Below the pieces are notes generated by a model, which saw only the letters and a list, made by a program, of their open reading frames with translations, did no database searches and was not told the origin of the DNA. 64,000 nt of DNA from Streptomyces griseiscabiei. GTDB taxonomy: Bacteria > Actinomycetota > Actinomycetes > Streptomycetales > Streptomycetaceae. Below, piece by piece: positions 8,846 through 16,811 of the stretch. The stretch's first letter is position 1, and each line of letters begins with the position of its first letter. Position numbers and translations under genes: made by a program. Where the stretch lies: positions 225,508-289,507 of the forward strand of contig NZ_JAGJBZ010000006.1 of NCBI RefSeq assembly GCF_020010925.1, given 5' to 3'.

Positions 8846-10026
8846 GCACACTCACCCAGGACTCCACGCCTGCGCCGCCGACCCCACCGGCCGCGCAACC
8901 CGCGGGCCGGGACCGGTACTTCGACTTCCTCCGGGGCCTCGCCATCTTCCGGGTGGTGCTCTACCACCTGGCCGGCTGGAGCTGGCTGCCGCTCGTCTTC
9001 CCCTCCATGGGCGTGATGTTCGCGCTCGGCGGCAACCTGATGGCGCGCTCGCTCAAGCGCCCCGCGGCGGACGTCATCAGGGGCCGGCTCCGCCGGCTGC
9101 TGCCGCCGGTGTGGCTGCTGGGCGTCGTCGGGGTGACGGGGATGGTGGCCCAGGGCTGGAGCCCCGACCCGTACTGGCATCCCCTGTGGTGGTGGTTCCA
9201 CCTCGCGTTCTGGATCCTCCCGATCAGCGAACCGCCGTACGCCGACGGCCTGCCCGCCGTGCAGGGCTTCATCGGCGCCGACTGGGCCGTGCAACTGGCC
9301 GGGCCCCTCTGGTACGTCCGCACGTACATCTGGTTCGTCGTGCTCTCCCCGCTGCTGCTGCGCGCGCTGCGGAAGCTGCCGGTGGTGACGGTCCTCACGC
9401 CGCTCGTGCTGGCCGGGCTGTTCGAACTGGGGCTCGTGGAGCTGCTGCCGGGCGAGCGGCTCGTCTCGGGGCTGACGGACTTCACCACCTTCGGCGCCTG
9501 CTGGATCCTCGGCATGGCCCACCAGGAGGGCATCCTCCAGCGCCTCCCGAGGTACGTCGTGCCGTCCGTGGCCCCGGTGGTCGCCCTGGTCGGCCTCTGG
9601 TACGCCCTGCGCGGCGACTACGCCCCCGGCCACGACCTGGACGACATGCCGTTCGCCCAGTCCCTGTGGTCGGTCGCGACGGTGGCGCTGCTGCTGCACT
9701 TCAGTCCGTCGTGGTCCGAGTGGCCGCCCCGGCTGCGGCGCCTCGACGGGGTGATCACCTTCCTCAACTCCCGTGCGGTGACGATCTATCTCTGGCACAC
9801 CACCTGCATCATGATCGCCTCGACCCAGTGGGACCGGCTGTGGGACGTGGTGTTCCTCGAACAGCACGCGCCGTGGCTCCTGGAGAGCGTCTGGCCCGTG
9901 CTGGTCCTGACCTGGCTGCTGGTCATCGCCTGTGTCGTCGCGTTCGGATGGGCCGAGGATCTGGCGGCCCGCCGCAGGCCACGGCTGTGGCCGGTCCGCC
10001 GTGGGCGCCGTGTACTGACCCCGTAA
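8842..10026 (+). CDS. Membrane acyltransferase (acyltransferase-3 family)
   Basis: A 394-residue polytopic protein starting at the ATG that overlaps the synthase stop. DRYFDFLRGLAIFRVVLYHLAGWSW is the diagnostic N-terminal motif of acyltransferase-3/OafA-type enzymes, with the conserved Arg in FLRG and the His in YHL. About ten hydrophobic segments follow. Such enzymes O-acylate surface polysaccharides from the cytoplasmic acyl-CoA pool. Its place as the last gene of the operon suggests that it decorates the polymer made by the GT2/deacetylase; the acyl group and the target are inferred. Confidence 0.85.
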   Translation: MSTLTQDSTPAPPTPPAAQPAGRDRYFDFLRGLAIFRVVLYHLAGWSWLPLVFPSMGVMFALGGNLMARSLKRPAADVIRGRLRRLLPPVWLLGVVGVTGMVAQGWSPDPYWHPLWWWFHLAFWILPISEPPYADGLPAVQGFIGADWAVQLAGPLWYVRTYIWFVVLSPLLLRALRKLPVVTVLTPLVLAGLFELGLVELLPGERLVSGLTDFTTFGACWILGMAHQEGILQRLPRYVVPSVAPVVALVGLWYALRGDYAPGHDLDDMPFAQSLWSVATVALLLHFSPSWSEWPPRLRRLDGVITFLNSRAVTIYLWHTTCIMIASTQWDRLWDVVFLEQHAPWLLESVWPVLVLTWLLVIACVVAFGWAEDLAARRRPRLWPVRRGRRVLTP

Positions 10027-10144
10027 CCAACCGGGATACGCACTTGCGTACGACTGAGCGAGTGGTGGATGTTGGGCTGGCTGGAGGCAGGTGTTCCGCG
10101 CACGTCCCGCCTCGTCGAAGCGACCCAAGGAGTGACACCCGCCG

Positions 10145-10972
10145 ATGACTCAGCCTCCCGGCCAGCCGCCGTACGACGGTTACGGCGCCCAGCCGCCGCA
10201 GCAGCCGCCGTACCCGGGGCAGTACCCGGCCCCGGGGCAGTATCCGCCTCCGGGGCAGGCGCCCGGCCAGCCGCCGAACCCGTACGCGACGGCACCGCAG
10301 CAGCCGTACGGGGCGCCGGGGATGCCGGGGGCTCCGGGTGCGCCGGGGGCGCCCAACTACGGTCCCCAGTACGGGGGTTATCCGCCGCCCCCGCCGCCCT
10401 CCGGTGGTAGCGGAGGCAAAGTCGCGCTCATCATCGTGGCCGCGGTGGCGGCGCTCGCGGTGCTCGGCGGGGGCGTCTTCCTGCTCACGAGCGACTCGGA
10501 CGACTCCGACACGGCCCGGCCCGGCCCGGGCGTGTCGGCGTCGGCGAGCGATTCCGGGAGCCCGTCCGAGGAAGCCTCGGACGAGGCCACGGAGGAGGTC
10601 TCCGACACCCCCGACGGCGGCCTGGACGACGGCGGTTCGAGCGTCGCGCCCGCCAAGGGCGTCGAGGGCCAGTGGCAGGACGACGAGGCCCGCACCCTGA
10701 CCATCGGCGCCGAGCAGACCACCGGCGAGGCCAAGGGCCAGCACCCGCTGTCCTACATCGACATGGTCGGCGGCAAGGGCATCATGACCGGCGTCGGCAA
10801 GTACCGCGACGACAACAACTTCCGTATGGCCCTCACCCCCATGGCCTCCAAGGACGTCAGCGACGACGACATCACCTTCGCCACGGTCCGCCGCTCCGGC
10901 GACGACGTCGTCATCACCTGGGAGGCGGGCGGCACGGACACGCTCAGCTACGTGGGCGAGTCGTCGAGCTGA
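10145..10972 (+). CDS. Proline-rich single-pass envelope protein
   Basis: A 275-residue protein: a PPYPGQ/PPGQ-rich cytoplasmic N-terminus (1-90), one TM helix (VALIIVAAVAALAVLGGGVFLL, about 95-116), an acidic linker, and a roughly 90-residue extracytoplasmic domain (VEGQWQDDEARTLTIG ... VVITWEAGGTDTLSYVGESSS). AAGGAG at 10127 supports the ATG at 10145. This N-terminal layout is common in actinobacterial membrane proteins whose outer domain is a small ligand-binding fold, but I do not recognise the outer domain. The last 87 bp recur, imperfectly, at 25168-25254 on the far side of the phage-tail cluster. Confidence 0.85.
   Translation: MTQPPGQPPYDGYGAQPPQQPPYPGQYPAPGQYPPPGQAPGQPPNPYATAPQQPYGAPGMPGAPGAPGAPNYGPQYGGYPPPPPPSGGSGGKVALIIVAAVAALAVLGGGVFLLTSDSDDSDTARPGPGVSASASDSGSPSEEASDEATEEVSDTPDGGLDDGGSSVAPAKGVEGQWQDDEARTLTIGAEQTTGEAKGQHPLSYIDMVGGKGIMTGVGKYRDDNNFRMALTPMASKDVSDDDITFATVRRSGDDVVITWEAGGTDTLSYVGESSS
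10885..10971 (+). repeat. Left 87-bp direct repeat flanking the tail cluster
   Basis: The 3' end of the envelope-protein gene up to its stop. It matches 25168-25254 over 87 positions without gaps, including an identical first block of 24 bases (starting GGTCCGCCGCTCCGGCGACG), a central 22-base block and the final 14. Between the two copies lies the tail module with its regulator. It resembles the duplicated gene end left by insertion, although no integrase is present. Confidence 0.75.
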
Positions 10973-11013
10973 CCCGTCGCCGGGGGTGGGCGGGGGAGCC
11001 ACCCACCCCCGGC

Positions 11014-11274
11014 CTACTTCCCGGTCGTCGCCGACCAGAGGGTGACCGCCAGCGCCGTGCACGAGGTCAGGGCGGCCAGGGACGGGAGGGGCCAGCGGGA
11101 GCGTTCCAGGGTGTCCAGACGGTCCTCGTGGTCGGAGAGGGTCTTGTCGGTCTGGTCGGCTCGCTGGAGGAGGAGGGCGAGGTCGCCGCGGGTGGTGGCG
11201 AAGCCGACGTCCACGGCGCGGCGCAGGCGCTCCAGCTCCAGGGCCACGGTGGCGCGTTCGTCACTGCTCACCAT
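11014..11274 (-). CDS. Small coiled-coil protein with C-terminal TM (holin-accessory-like)
   Basis: An 86-residue protein: a helical segment with heptad-like hydrophobics (LELERLRRAVDVGFATTRGDLALLLQRADQTDKTLSDHEDRLDTLERS) followed by one membrane helix (LPSLAALTSCTALAVTLWSATT). This coiled-coil plus TM-tail arrangement recalls XhlA-type partners of phage holins. It is the last gene of the tail/lysis operon and overlaps the preceding holin candidate by 14 bp. The family assignment rests on layout and position only. Confidence 0.65.
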   Translation of the reverse strand: MVSSDERATVALELERLRRAVDVGFATTRGDLALLLQRADQTDKTLSDHEDRLDTLERSRWPLPSLAALTSCTALAVTLWSATTGK

Positions 11275-11497
11275 CGGCGCCCCCTTCGGGCTCGCGTCGC
11301 CTCAGCCAGCCGGGCAGCAGGCGTTCCACCGAGGGCAGCGACATCAGCCGGCTCAGCGCCGTGGCGGCGGCCACGAGGGTGGCGCAGAAGGGGAGTTCGG
11401 CGACCCCGGGGGTGTCGGCCAGCAGCGGGACGGCGGCGGCCACCGCCAACAGCGCCTGGAACGCCGTACGCAGGGCTCTGCGGTTCGAGTCGGTCAT
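11261..11497 (-). CDS. Putative holin
   Basis: A 78-residue protein beginning at the ATG at 11497, with two hydrophobic helices (AFQALLAVAAAVPLLADTPG and ELPFCATLVAAATALSRLM) and a charged C-terminus (RRREPEGGADGEQ). Size, two TM segments, the basic tail and the position directly after the endolysin gene fit a phage holin, which would let the endolysin out of the cytoplasm. It overlaps the next gene. No sequence-level family signature is visible to me. Confidence 0.65.
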   Translation of the reverse strand: MTDSNRRALRTAFQALLAVAAAVPLLADTPGVAELPFCATLVAAATALSRLMSLPSVERLLPGWLRRREPEGGADGEQ

Positions 11498-11517
11498 GGT
11501 CGGTTCACGGGGTCCTT

Positions 11518-12381
11518 TCAGGTGCGGGGGACGCGGAGCTTCGCCCAGCTCGTGGCGCCGGGGACGCCGTCCGCGTCGGTGCCGGAGTAGCCGAGCTTGT
11601 GCTGCCAGGCGGCGTAGGAGCGGCGGTCGGCGGCGGTCCAGGACGGGCCGGGGCCCACCTCGTACCGGCCGCAGCCCTCGGCGACCAGCCGTCTGCCCAT
11701 GGCGGTGACGATCGCGCTGCGGCGGCCGGTGGTGAAGAACGCGGCCCCCGGGAAGGGCTCGTAGGAGCCCGGGGCAGGACGGGTGCCTCCGGTCGGCGCC
11801 GCGCCGAGGCGGTTCGCGATCCGTGTGCGCATGCCCGCCATCGAGAACGTCGGGTCGATCTTGCGGGTCGTCCACTCCTTGTGGCCGATGACCCGGCCCG
11901 CGCTCCAGCCGTGGGCGCGGCACACCGCCGCCGCGACCCTCTCCACCGCCGCCAGCTGTGCGTCGGGGTACGGGTCGCGGCCGTTGCCGAGGTTCTCGAT
12001 CTCGAAGCCGTAGAAGTGGGCGTTGCCGTCGACCGCGTCCGCGCCGGGGCGGGAGGGGATCGTCGTCGTGTTCCGTACGGCGTTGTAGGTGGCCGTCGCG
12101 CCGCGGCCGGCGTGGTTGGTGCGGCCGTAGCCGACCAGGTGGACCGTGCCGTCCTTCGCGATGACCGCGATGCACAGGGGGCCCGGGAGGTTCGTCATGC
12201 CGGCGCGGCACAGGGCGACGCTGTCGCGGCCCGCCGTGTGGTGCAGCATCACGCCCTGCGCCGGGCCCCAGGCGCCGACGGTGTTGCGGTTGTGGGTGGA
12301 CCAGCCGGTGTGCTCGTCGAGCGTGACGCCTTCGGCGCGCAGGGCCGCCTCGAACGCGGCGGCGGAGAGGGGTGTGGCCAT
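11518..12381 (-). CDS. Endolysin: N-acetylmuramoyl-L-alanine amidase (Amidase_2/PGRP)
   Basis: A 287-residue enzyme. Residues about 40-190 form an Amidase_2 domain with zinc ligands visible as VMLHHTAG (His47/His48), NHAGRG and GHKEWTTRKIDP. The C-terminal part (about 200-287) has a YEPFPGAAFF ... GPSWTAADRRSYAAWQHKLGYSGTDADGVPGATSW segment typical of the peptidoglycan-binding tails of Streptomyces phage lysins. It would cut the amide bond between muramic acid and the stem peptide. There is no signal peptide, so release depends on the adjacent holin candidates. AAAGGACC upstream supports the start. Confidence 0.9.
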   Translation of the reverse strand: MATPLSAAAFEAALRAEGVTLDEHTGWSTHNRNTVGAWGPAQGVMLHHTAGRDSVALCRAGMTNLPGPLCIAVIAKDGTVHLVGYGRTNHAGRGATATYNAVRNTTTIPSRPGADAVDGNAHFYGFEIENLGNGRDPYPDAQLAAVERVAAAVCRAHGWSAGRVIGHKEWTTRKIDPTFSMAGMRTRIANRLGAAPTGGTRPAPGSYEPFPGAAFFTTGRRSAIVTAMGRRLVAEGCGRYEVGPGPSWTAADRRSYAAWQHKLGYSGTDADGVPGATSWAKLRVPRT

Positions 12382-12409
12382 GGGGTTGAGGTCCTTTCGG
12401 GCAGAGGAA

Positions 12410-12450
12410 AGCCCCGGTGCGCCGCGAGGGAAGCGCGGCGCACCGGGGCT
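12410..12450 (-). terminator. Strong hairpin before the endolysin gene
   Basis: A perfect 17-bp inverted repeat with arms at 12410-12426 and 12434-12450 (AGCCCCGGTGCGCCGCG and its complement) and a 7-nt loop. It lies between the tail-tip gene and the endolysin gene, with no clear U tract, so it may attenuate rather than end the operon or stabilise the mRNA end. Confidence 0.7.
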
Positions 12451-12460
12451 GCGGTGAACG

Positions 12461-12512
12461 GGATCGGTGGGTGGGATCGGTGGGTGGGATCAGTGGGCGG
12501 GGTCAGTGGATC
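12461..12512. repeat. 13-bp tandem repeat, four copies
   Basis: Four tandem copies of a 13-mer based on GGATCGGTGGGTG, two of them identical and two diverged. The last copy runs into the 3' end of the tail-tip gene (stop at 12503). Confidence 0.7.
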
Positions 12513-13159
12513 GGGTCGATCCTGATGAAGCGGTTGTCGTAGGCGACGGTGTTGGCGGTGGGGGTGGCGACGGAGGACCAGTAGGTCGGGGTCGCCGAGT
12601 ACACCGTGCCGGGCGTGAGGCCCGTGACGAGGAACTGGCTGGAGACCGAGGAGCGGTCGGTGTTGTAGACGTTGGCGGCCCGGTCGATCGTGGACGCCAG
12701 GTACACCGAGCCGTCCGAGACCTTCCTGACCGTCGCGCCCATGTACCCGTTGGCGGCGACCGAGTTGTGCATCCAGCAGCCCACCGTGACGATCACCCGG
12801 CCCGTCGCCGGCGCAGTGAAGGCGGCCACCACCGGGTCGCCGGTCGCCCCCGACAGGGTCTCGGCCGGGGTCGTGGACGTCGTCGTACCGGCGTCGTTGT
12901 TGAAGAGGAACACCGGGACGGCGGCCACCGGCAGCCACCCCGCGCCGGTGTAGTGGGTGAGCTGGCCGGGGGTGTCGAGCCAGGCGACCATGCCGCGGAC
13001 CGGGGTGGTGACCGCCGCGTCACGGGCGGCGGCGGTCGCGTGGTGCAGGATCGTGCGGCCGTCCACGGCCTCCGCGAGGGACCGCACGTGCAGGGGGATG
13101 TCGGCCGTGTCCGTGGGCTGGGGGTAGGGGAGGCCGTTGAGGGGTGTGTAGGCGGTCAT
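12503..13159 (-). CDS. Tail-tip / receptor-binding protein 1
   Basis: A 218-residue protein. The N-terminal 75 residues (TPLNGLPYPQPTDTADIPLH ... VDGRTILHHATAAARDAAVTTPVRGMVAWLDTPGQLTHYTGAGW) closely match those of the protein at 20447-21097, whereas the C-terminal two thirds are unrelated. A conserved base plus variable tip is the pattern of phage tail fibres or tip adhesins, where the C-terminus meets the cell surface. Here it is a beta-rich, Thr/Val/Ser-rich domain (FTAPATGRVIVTVGCWMHNS ... SSQFLVTGLTPGTVY). It follows the Tal-like gene, as receptor-binding genes do in siphophages. Confidence 0.75.
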   Translation of the reverse strand: MTAYTPLNGLPYPQPTDTADIPLHVRSLAEAVDGRTILHHATAAARDAAVTTPVRGMVAWLDTPGQLTHYTGAGWLPVAAVPVFLFNNDAGTTTSTTPAETLSGATGDPVVAAFTAPATGRVIVTVGCWMHNSVAANGYMGATVRKVSDGSVYLASTIDRAANVYNTDRSSVSSQFLVTGLTPGTVYSATPTYWSSVATPTANTVAYDNRFIRIDPIH

Positions 13160-13464
13160 GCCGTCTCCGTCTCTGTTTCCGTCTCTGTTTCCGATTCCGC
13201 GGCGTCGGGGTCGGCCTCCTGGTCTTCCTCGGGCTGTGGGGTGCCGGGGTCCGCGCCCGCCGGGCCGGTGGCGGGTGTCGGCTGGACGACGACCTCCTCC
13301 GGCTCGTCCGGAGTCTCGGGGGACTCCGGCTCTTCCGGCTGCTCCTGCGGCTCGGGCAGGGTCACCGTCACCTCGGCGGGCCAGGCGATGCCGGGCCCGG
13401 GGGCGATGTCGTCGACCGGCTCCGCCGCCGGTTCCGGTGCCGGCTCGGGCGTCGTCTCAGACAT
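13156..13464 (-). CDS. Acidic Pro/Glu-rich linker protein in the tail operon
   Basis: A 102-residue, extremely acidic protein made of Pro, Glu, Thr and Ala, with a run of alternating Glu-Thr at the C-terminus. Only the segment IAWPAEVTVTLPEP looks folded. It overlaps the Tal-like gene upstream by 8 bp and the tail-tip gene downstream by 4 bp, so translation is coupled. The role is unknown; such proteins in tail operons may act as flexible tip components or chaperones. Confidence 0.65.
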   Translation of the reverse strand: MSETTPEPAPEPAAEPVDDIAPGPGIAWPAEVTVTLPEPQEQPEEPESPETPDEPEEVVVQPTPATGPAGADPGTPQPEEDQEADPDAAESETETETETETA

Positions 13465-15817
13465 ACGCGGACTCCTTCAGCTCGCCGTAGGTGAACCCGG
13501 CGGCGGTCAGCGCGCCCAGGGTCGGGAAGGCCGCGGTCAGCTGCGCGTACGTCGACAGGGTCACCACCACCGGGTCCGCCGGGGTGTCCGGGGTGAGACC
13601 GGTGTCGGAGGGCGTCCCGTTGGGCTGGGTGCCGCGCAGGGTGAGCGTCTGGCGTACGCCACCGTCCGCGACGGCCGTCGTGTTCACCCCGATCACCCAG
13701 GCCAGGGTGTCCAGCCGGGTGCCCGAGGTGTCGGTGAGCCGGACGACGTCGCCGAGCTGCACACGCGGGTCGTACAGCACCTCGACGTCACCGATCACCG
13801 GCACCGGGTACTGGCCGGCGTCGTGGAGCGCGTCGGCGATGCCCTGGGCCGAGGCCAGGTCCTGGATCCAGTCCGTGGTCTCGCCGGTGTGCTCCTGACG
13901 GCCGTAGAACCGCTCGCTGTCGGTGTTCGGGACGTAGGCGGTGGCCGGCCGTTCGACAGGGTCCGCCTTCGGCTTCAGCGTCATCAGGAAGACGGACGGC
14001 GTCCCGGTCTTGGTGGCCGTGTACAGCGGCTGGGCGGTGCGGTTGCTGAACCGCACGACCAGATAGCCGTCCTCACGGCGGGTCAGCACGTCGACCGCGC
14101 CCTTGACCGCCGTCGTGCCGGCCGCGGTGGTCGCGAAGCGGACCTGGGAGCCCGCCGTGACCACCGAGTCGTCGTCCGAGGTCGGCGGACCGATGTCGAA
14201 CTCCTCCTCCGCCATCACGTACGACACCGTCAGCGTCCCGTTCGCCGGGATCGTGCGGACGACCGTGTCGGTGTACGTGGTGCCGGCCGCGGCCCCGAAG
14301 TCCTCCCACACCTTGGCGGGCTGGACGACGTAGTTGCGGCAGGCGTCGATCTCCTCCGTGAGGGTCAGCGAGGCGATGTCCCGGACCGAGGTGAGCGTGA
14401 GGTCGGCCTCGGTGGGCGGCGCGCCGAACCGGGTGTGGTTGCGCCACCGGAAGATGCCGCGCTCGTCGAACTCGGCCGTCGACATACCGGCCTTGGCGAT
14501 CTGCCCGATGGCCTCCCACTGCGATCCGGAGACCCGGGGGATCGCGTACAGCGGGAGGATCGCGTCATCCAGCTGGGCGCCCTTGGTCCAGGTGCCGGTC
14601 TGCGCGAAGACCGCCGACGTCGGCATGCCCGACAGCCCGCTGGTGAGCTGGACGCCCTCCACGGCCATGTCGGTGGTGAGCTTCAACTCCCGCAGCTCGG
14701 AGGCGTACTGCAGCCCGTAGGTCTCGACGTACGTGCCGACGCCGCCCAGGTAGTGGGTGCCGTCGGGGCCGGTCAGCCGGGGCTGCACGGTCGGGTAGAC
14801 CGAGGTGCCGGTGGAGCCGGTGGTGTCGAACAGGGCGCCGATGTGCCACGGTCCCTTGAGGCCGCGCACCCCGGGCCAGTACCACTGGAAGTACCAGTAC
14901 GCGCCGTCCACGGTCGCCGAGACCATCCGTACGGTGCCCTCCGCGAAGTTCACCTCCATGCGCAGCGAGCCGCGCGCGGTGCCGGTGCGGTCCAGCAGGA
15001 GTTCCAGGGTGACCGTGTCGCCGGGGCCGAGGGCCGGGTTGACCCAGGCCTCCGCGAACAGCCTGGTCCCGGGCACGGTGACCCGGGAGCGCGGGAACCA
15101 GCTCGCGGTGACCCCGGTCTGCTTCGGCAGCAGCGCCATCTCGTGCGGGGCGCCGTCCCGGGTCCAGGAGTACGCGGACGCGGGCGGCAGCACCTCCGGC
15201 TGGCCGTACGGCGCGGCGAAGCCGCCGTGCAGACTCGCGTGGACCAGGGTCAGCGGCTGGCCCTCGACGAAGCCCGGGTGGCGGGCCGGCGGCGCGGTGA
15301 GCACGCCCGCCTGGCGCAGCAGCTCGTCCACGCACCAGGTGGCGGTGGCGACCGGCCGCCCGTAGTTGAACCCGGCGTACGGCTTGGGCAGTTGGGCCGG
15401 GCCGCGCAGCCGCTCGGCGCCGTCCAGCGCCGTGAGCTGCACGGTGTCGGTGCCGGCCTGCGCGGAGCGGGAGCGGACGGTGCCCCGGAAGGCCGGCAGG
15501 GTGCTCGGGCCGACCCCGCCCCGGTGCACCACGGACTGCCCCGGGCGGGCGAGGTCGCCGGTGGTGTGCAGCGCCCAGGGGGCGTACAGCTCGGGCGCCG
15601 ACACCCCGCCCCTGCCGGACAGCTGCACCTGGAGCTGGGCGGCGGAGGAGCCGGAGAAGGCCCGCATCGCGGCCGGCAGGTCGGTCGCGTACGTCCGCTC
15701 CAGCTGCCACGACTGGACCTGCGCGGAGACGTCCTTGCCGCCGAGGCGGGTGGTGTGGACGGTGGTGCGCTCACCGGCCGCGAGCGCGGACTCGGTGGCG
15801 TCGTCAGCCTGCTGCAC
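13457..15817 (-). CDS. Tail-associated (Tal-like) baseplate/tip protein
   Basis: A 786-residue protein in the place normally held by the Tal or minor tail protein: directly after a Dit-like gene and before the receptor-binding gene. The N-terminal 170 residues (RTTVHTTRLGGKDVSAQVQSWQLERTY ... FRGTVRSRSAQAGTDTVQLTALDGAERL) resemble the gp27-like hub fold of siphophage tip proteins. The middle (about 230-400) is a beta-sandwich, lectin-like stretch (LRMEVNFAEGTVRMVSATVDG). The C-terminus (YPVPVIGDVEVLYDPRVQLGDVVRLTDTSGTRL) is again hub-like. It overlaps the Dit-like gene by 14 bp. I see no lytic active site, so it is structural or adhesive. Confidence 0.75.
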   Translation of the reverse strand: MQQADDATESALAAGERTTVHTTRLGGKDVSAQVQSWQLERTYATDLPAAMRAFSGSSAAQLQVQLSGRGGVSAPELYAPWALHTTGDLARPGQSVVHRGGVGPSTLPAFRGTVRSRSAQAGTDTVQLTALDGAERLRGPAQLPKPYAGFNYGRPVATATWCVDELLRQAGVLTAPPARHPGFVEGQPLTLVHASLHGGFAAPYGQPEVLPPASAYSWTRDGAPHEMALLPKQTGVTASWFPRSRVTVPGTRLFAEAWVNPALGPGDTVTLELLLDRTGTARGSLRMEVNFAEGTVRMVSATVDGAYWYFQWYWPGVRGLKGPWHIGALFDTTGSTGTSVYPTVQPRLTGPDGTHYLGGVGTYVETYGLQYASELRELKLTTDMAVEGVQLTSGLSGMPTSAVFAQTGTWTKGAQLDDAILPLYAIPRVSGSQWEAIGQIAKAGMSTAEFDERGIFRWRNHTRFGAPPTEADLTLTSVRDIASLTLTEEIDACRNYVVQPAKVWEDFGAAAGTTYTDTVVRTIPANGTLTVSYVMAEEEFDIGPPTSDDDSVVTAGSQVRFATTAAGTTAVKGAVDVLTRREDGYLVVRFSNRTAQPLYTATKTGTPSVFLMTLKPKADPVERPATAYVPNTDSERFYGRQEHTGETTDWIQDLASAQGIADALHDAGQYPVPVIGDVEVLYDPRVQLGDVVRLTDTSGTRLDTLAWVIGVNTTAVADGGVRQTLTLRGTQPNGTPSDTGLTPDTPADPVVVTLSTYAQLTAAFPTLGALTAAGFTYGELKESAYV

Positions 15818-16643
15818 CGGACACCTCCACGAGGTCGAGGCTGAAGTTGCGGAACGGGAGCGGCCGGCCGGGGGTGTCGCTGTAGCCGGTCACGGACATC
15901 GGCGGCAGCCCGTCGCCGGGGACGCCGTCCGCCGCCGTACCGCCGTAGGTGAGGCAGGCACCGGCGAGGGAGTAGGTGCCCGCCGTGCCCGGCTTGGCGG
16001 TCGGGGTGACGAACGCGGCGCCGGCCGGGACGGTGCCGGTGACCAGCGGGCCGGTGGCGGAGACCGTGCTGAGGTAGGTGCCGGTGGGCCCCTTGAAGTC
16101 GAGGCCCACGCTCTCCGTGGCGAGCGCGGCGATCGCGGTCGGCGCCTGGAAGGAGACCTGGAGGCCGGGCGCGACCGGGAAGTTGCCGACGGTGCCGGCG
16201 CAGCGCCAGGCCAGGGCGCTGTTGACGTCCGCCGCGGTGAAGGTGAACGTGCCGGGGGCCGTGAGACTCTCGGTGACCGCGCCGGTCGAGGTGGTGAACC
16301 ACTGGGCGAGCCCGGTGATGTCGGTGGCCTTGGCCGTGCCCCGGCCGAGGGCCTGGGCGGCGGTGAGGACGTTGCCGGAGGCCGGGTCCACGAGGAACAC
16401 GGTCGGCGCGAGCGAGCTGTCCACGCGCCGGGCGATCCGGTCGAGCGCGCGGGCGTGCGCCGGCGGCAGCAGGTCCCAGGCCAGCTTGACGCGGCGTACG
16501 GGCGCGAGGTTGCGGGTGACGGTGACCCGGCCGCCGAGCGACTTGAACTCGCTGACGCCCAGGTCGGCGGTGCGGTCGAAGGACTTGGCGGCCTGATCGA
16601 TCTCGTACATGGAACCGGGCGGGCCGATCCACAGGTTTCCCAT
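15804..16643 (-). CDS. Distal-tail (Dit-like) protein
   Basis: A 279-residue protein started at the ATG at 16643, chosen over an in-frame ATG 87 bases further upstream because AGGGGAC lies just before it and the extra residues are low complexity. It opens MGNLWIGPPGSMYEIDQAAKSFDRTADLGVSEFKSLGGRVTVTRN, similar to actinophage minor tail proteins that cap the tube. The C-terminus ends in LPFRNFSLDLVEVSG. It sits between the tape-measure and Tal-like genes, the standard position for Dit, which joins the tube to the adsorption apparatus. Confidence 0.7.
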   Translation of the reverse strand: MGNLWIGPPGSMYEIDQAAKSFDRTADLGVSEFKSLGGRVTVTRNLAPVRRVKLAWDLLPPAHARALDRIARRVDSSLAPTVFLVDPASGNVLTAAQALGRGTAKATDITGLAQWFTTSTGAVTESLTAPGTFTFTAADVNSALAWRCAGTVGNFPVAPGLQVSFQAPTAIAALATESVGLDFKGPTGTYLSTVSATGPLVTGTVPAGAAFVTPTAKPGTAGTYSLAGACLTYGGTAADGVPGDGLPPMSVTGYSDTPGRPLPFRNFSLDLVEVSGAAG

Positions 16644-16695
16644 GATGTCCCCTGGTGGGTGTGGGCGGGCGGGCGGATGGGCGGTTGCGGGCATG

Positions 16696-16732
16696 AAAAA
16701 AGCCGATGGCGGCGGACTGCCGAATGCCATCG
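16696..16732 (-). terminator. Intrinsic terminator after the tape-measure gene
   Basis: Read on the minus strand: CGATGGC, a 15-nt loop, GCCATCG, then GGC and six T residues (16701-16696). It lies between the tape-measure stop (16812) and the Dit-like start (16643), so part of the transcription should end here, letting tip proteins be made in smaller amounts than upstream components. Confidence 0.75.
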
Positions 16733-16733
16733 A

Positions 16734-16769
<36 letters not shown>

Positions 16770-16811
16770 GTCGGGTCGTCGGCGGCGGTGCTGCCGGGCC
16801 CCGGTGTGCGG

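Noticed and set aside
12467..15844. 1125-codon plus-strand frame across the tail genes
   Set aside because: Low-complexity Arg/Gly/Val-rich translation opposite well-supported tail genes; its third-position pattern is that of an antisense frame.
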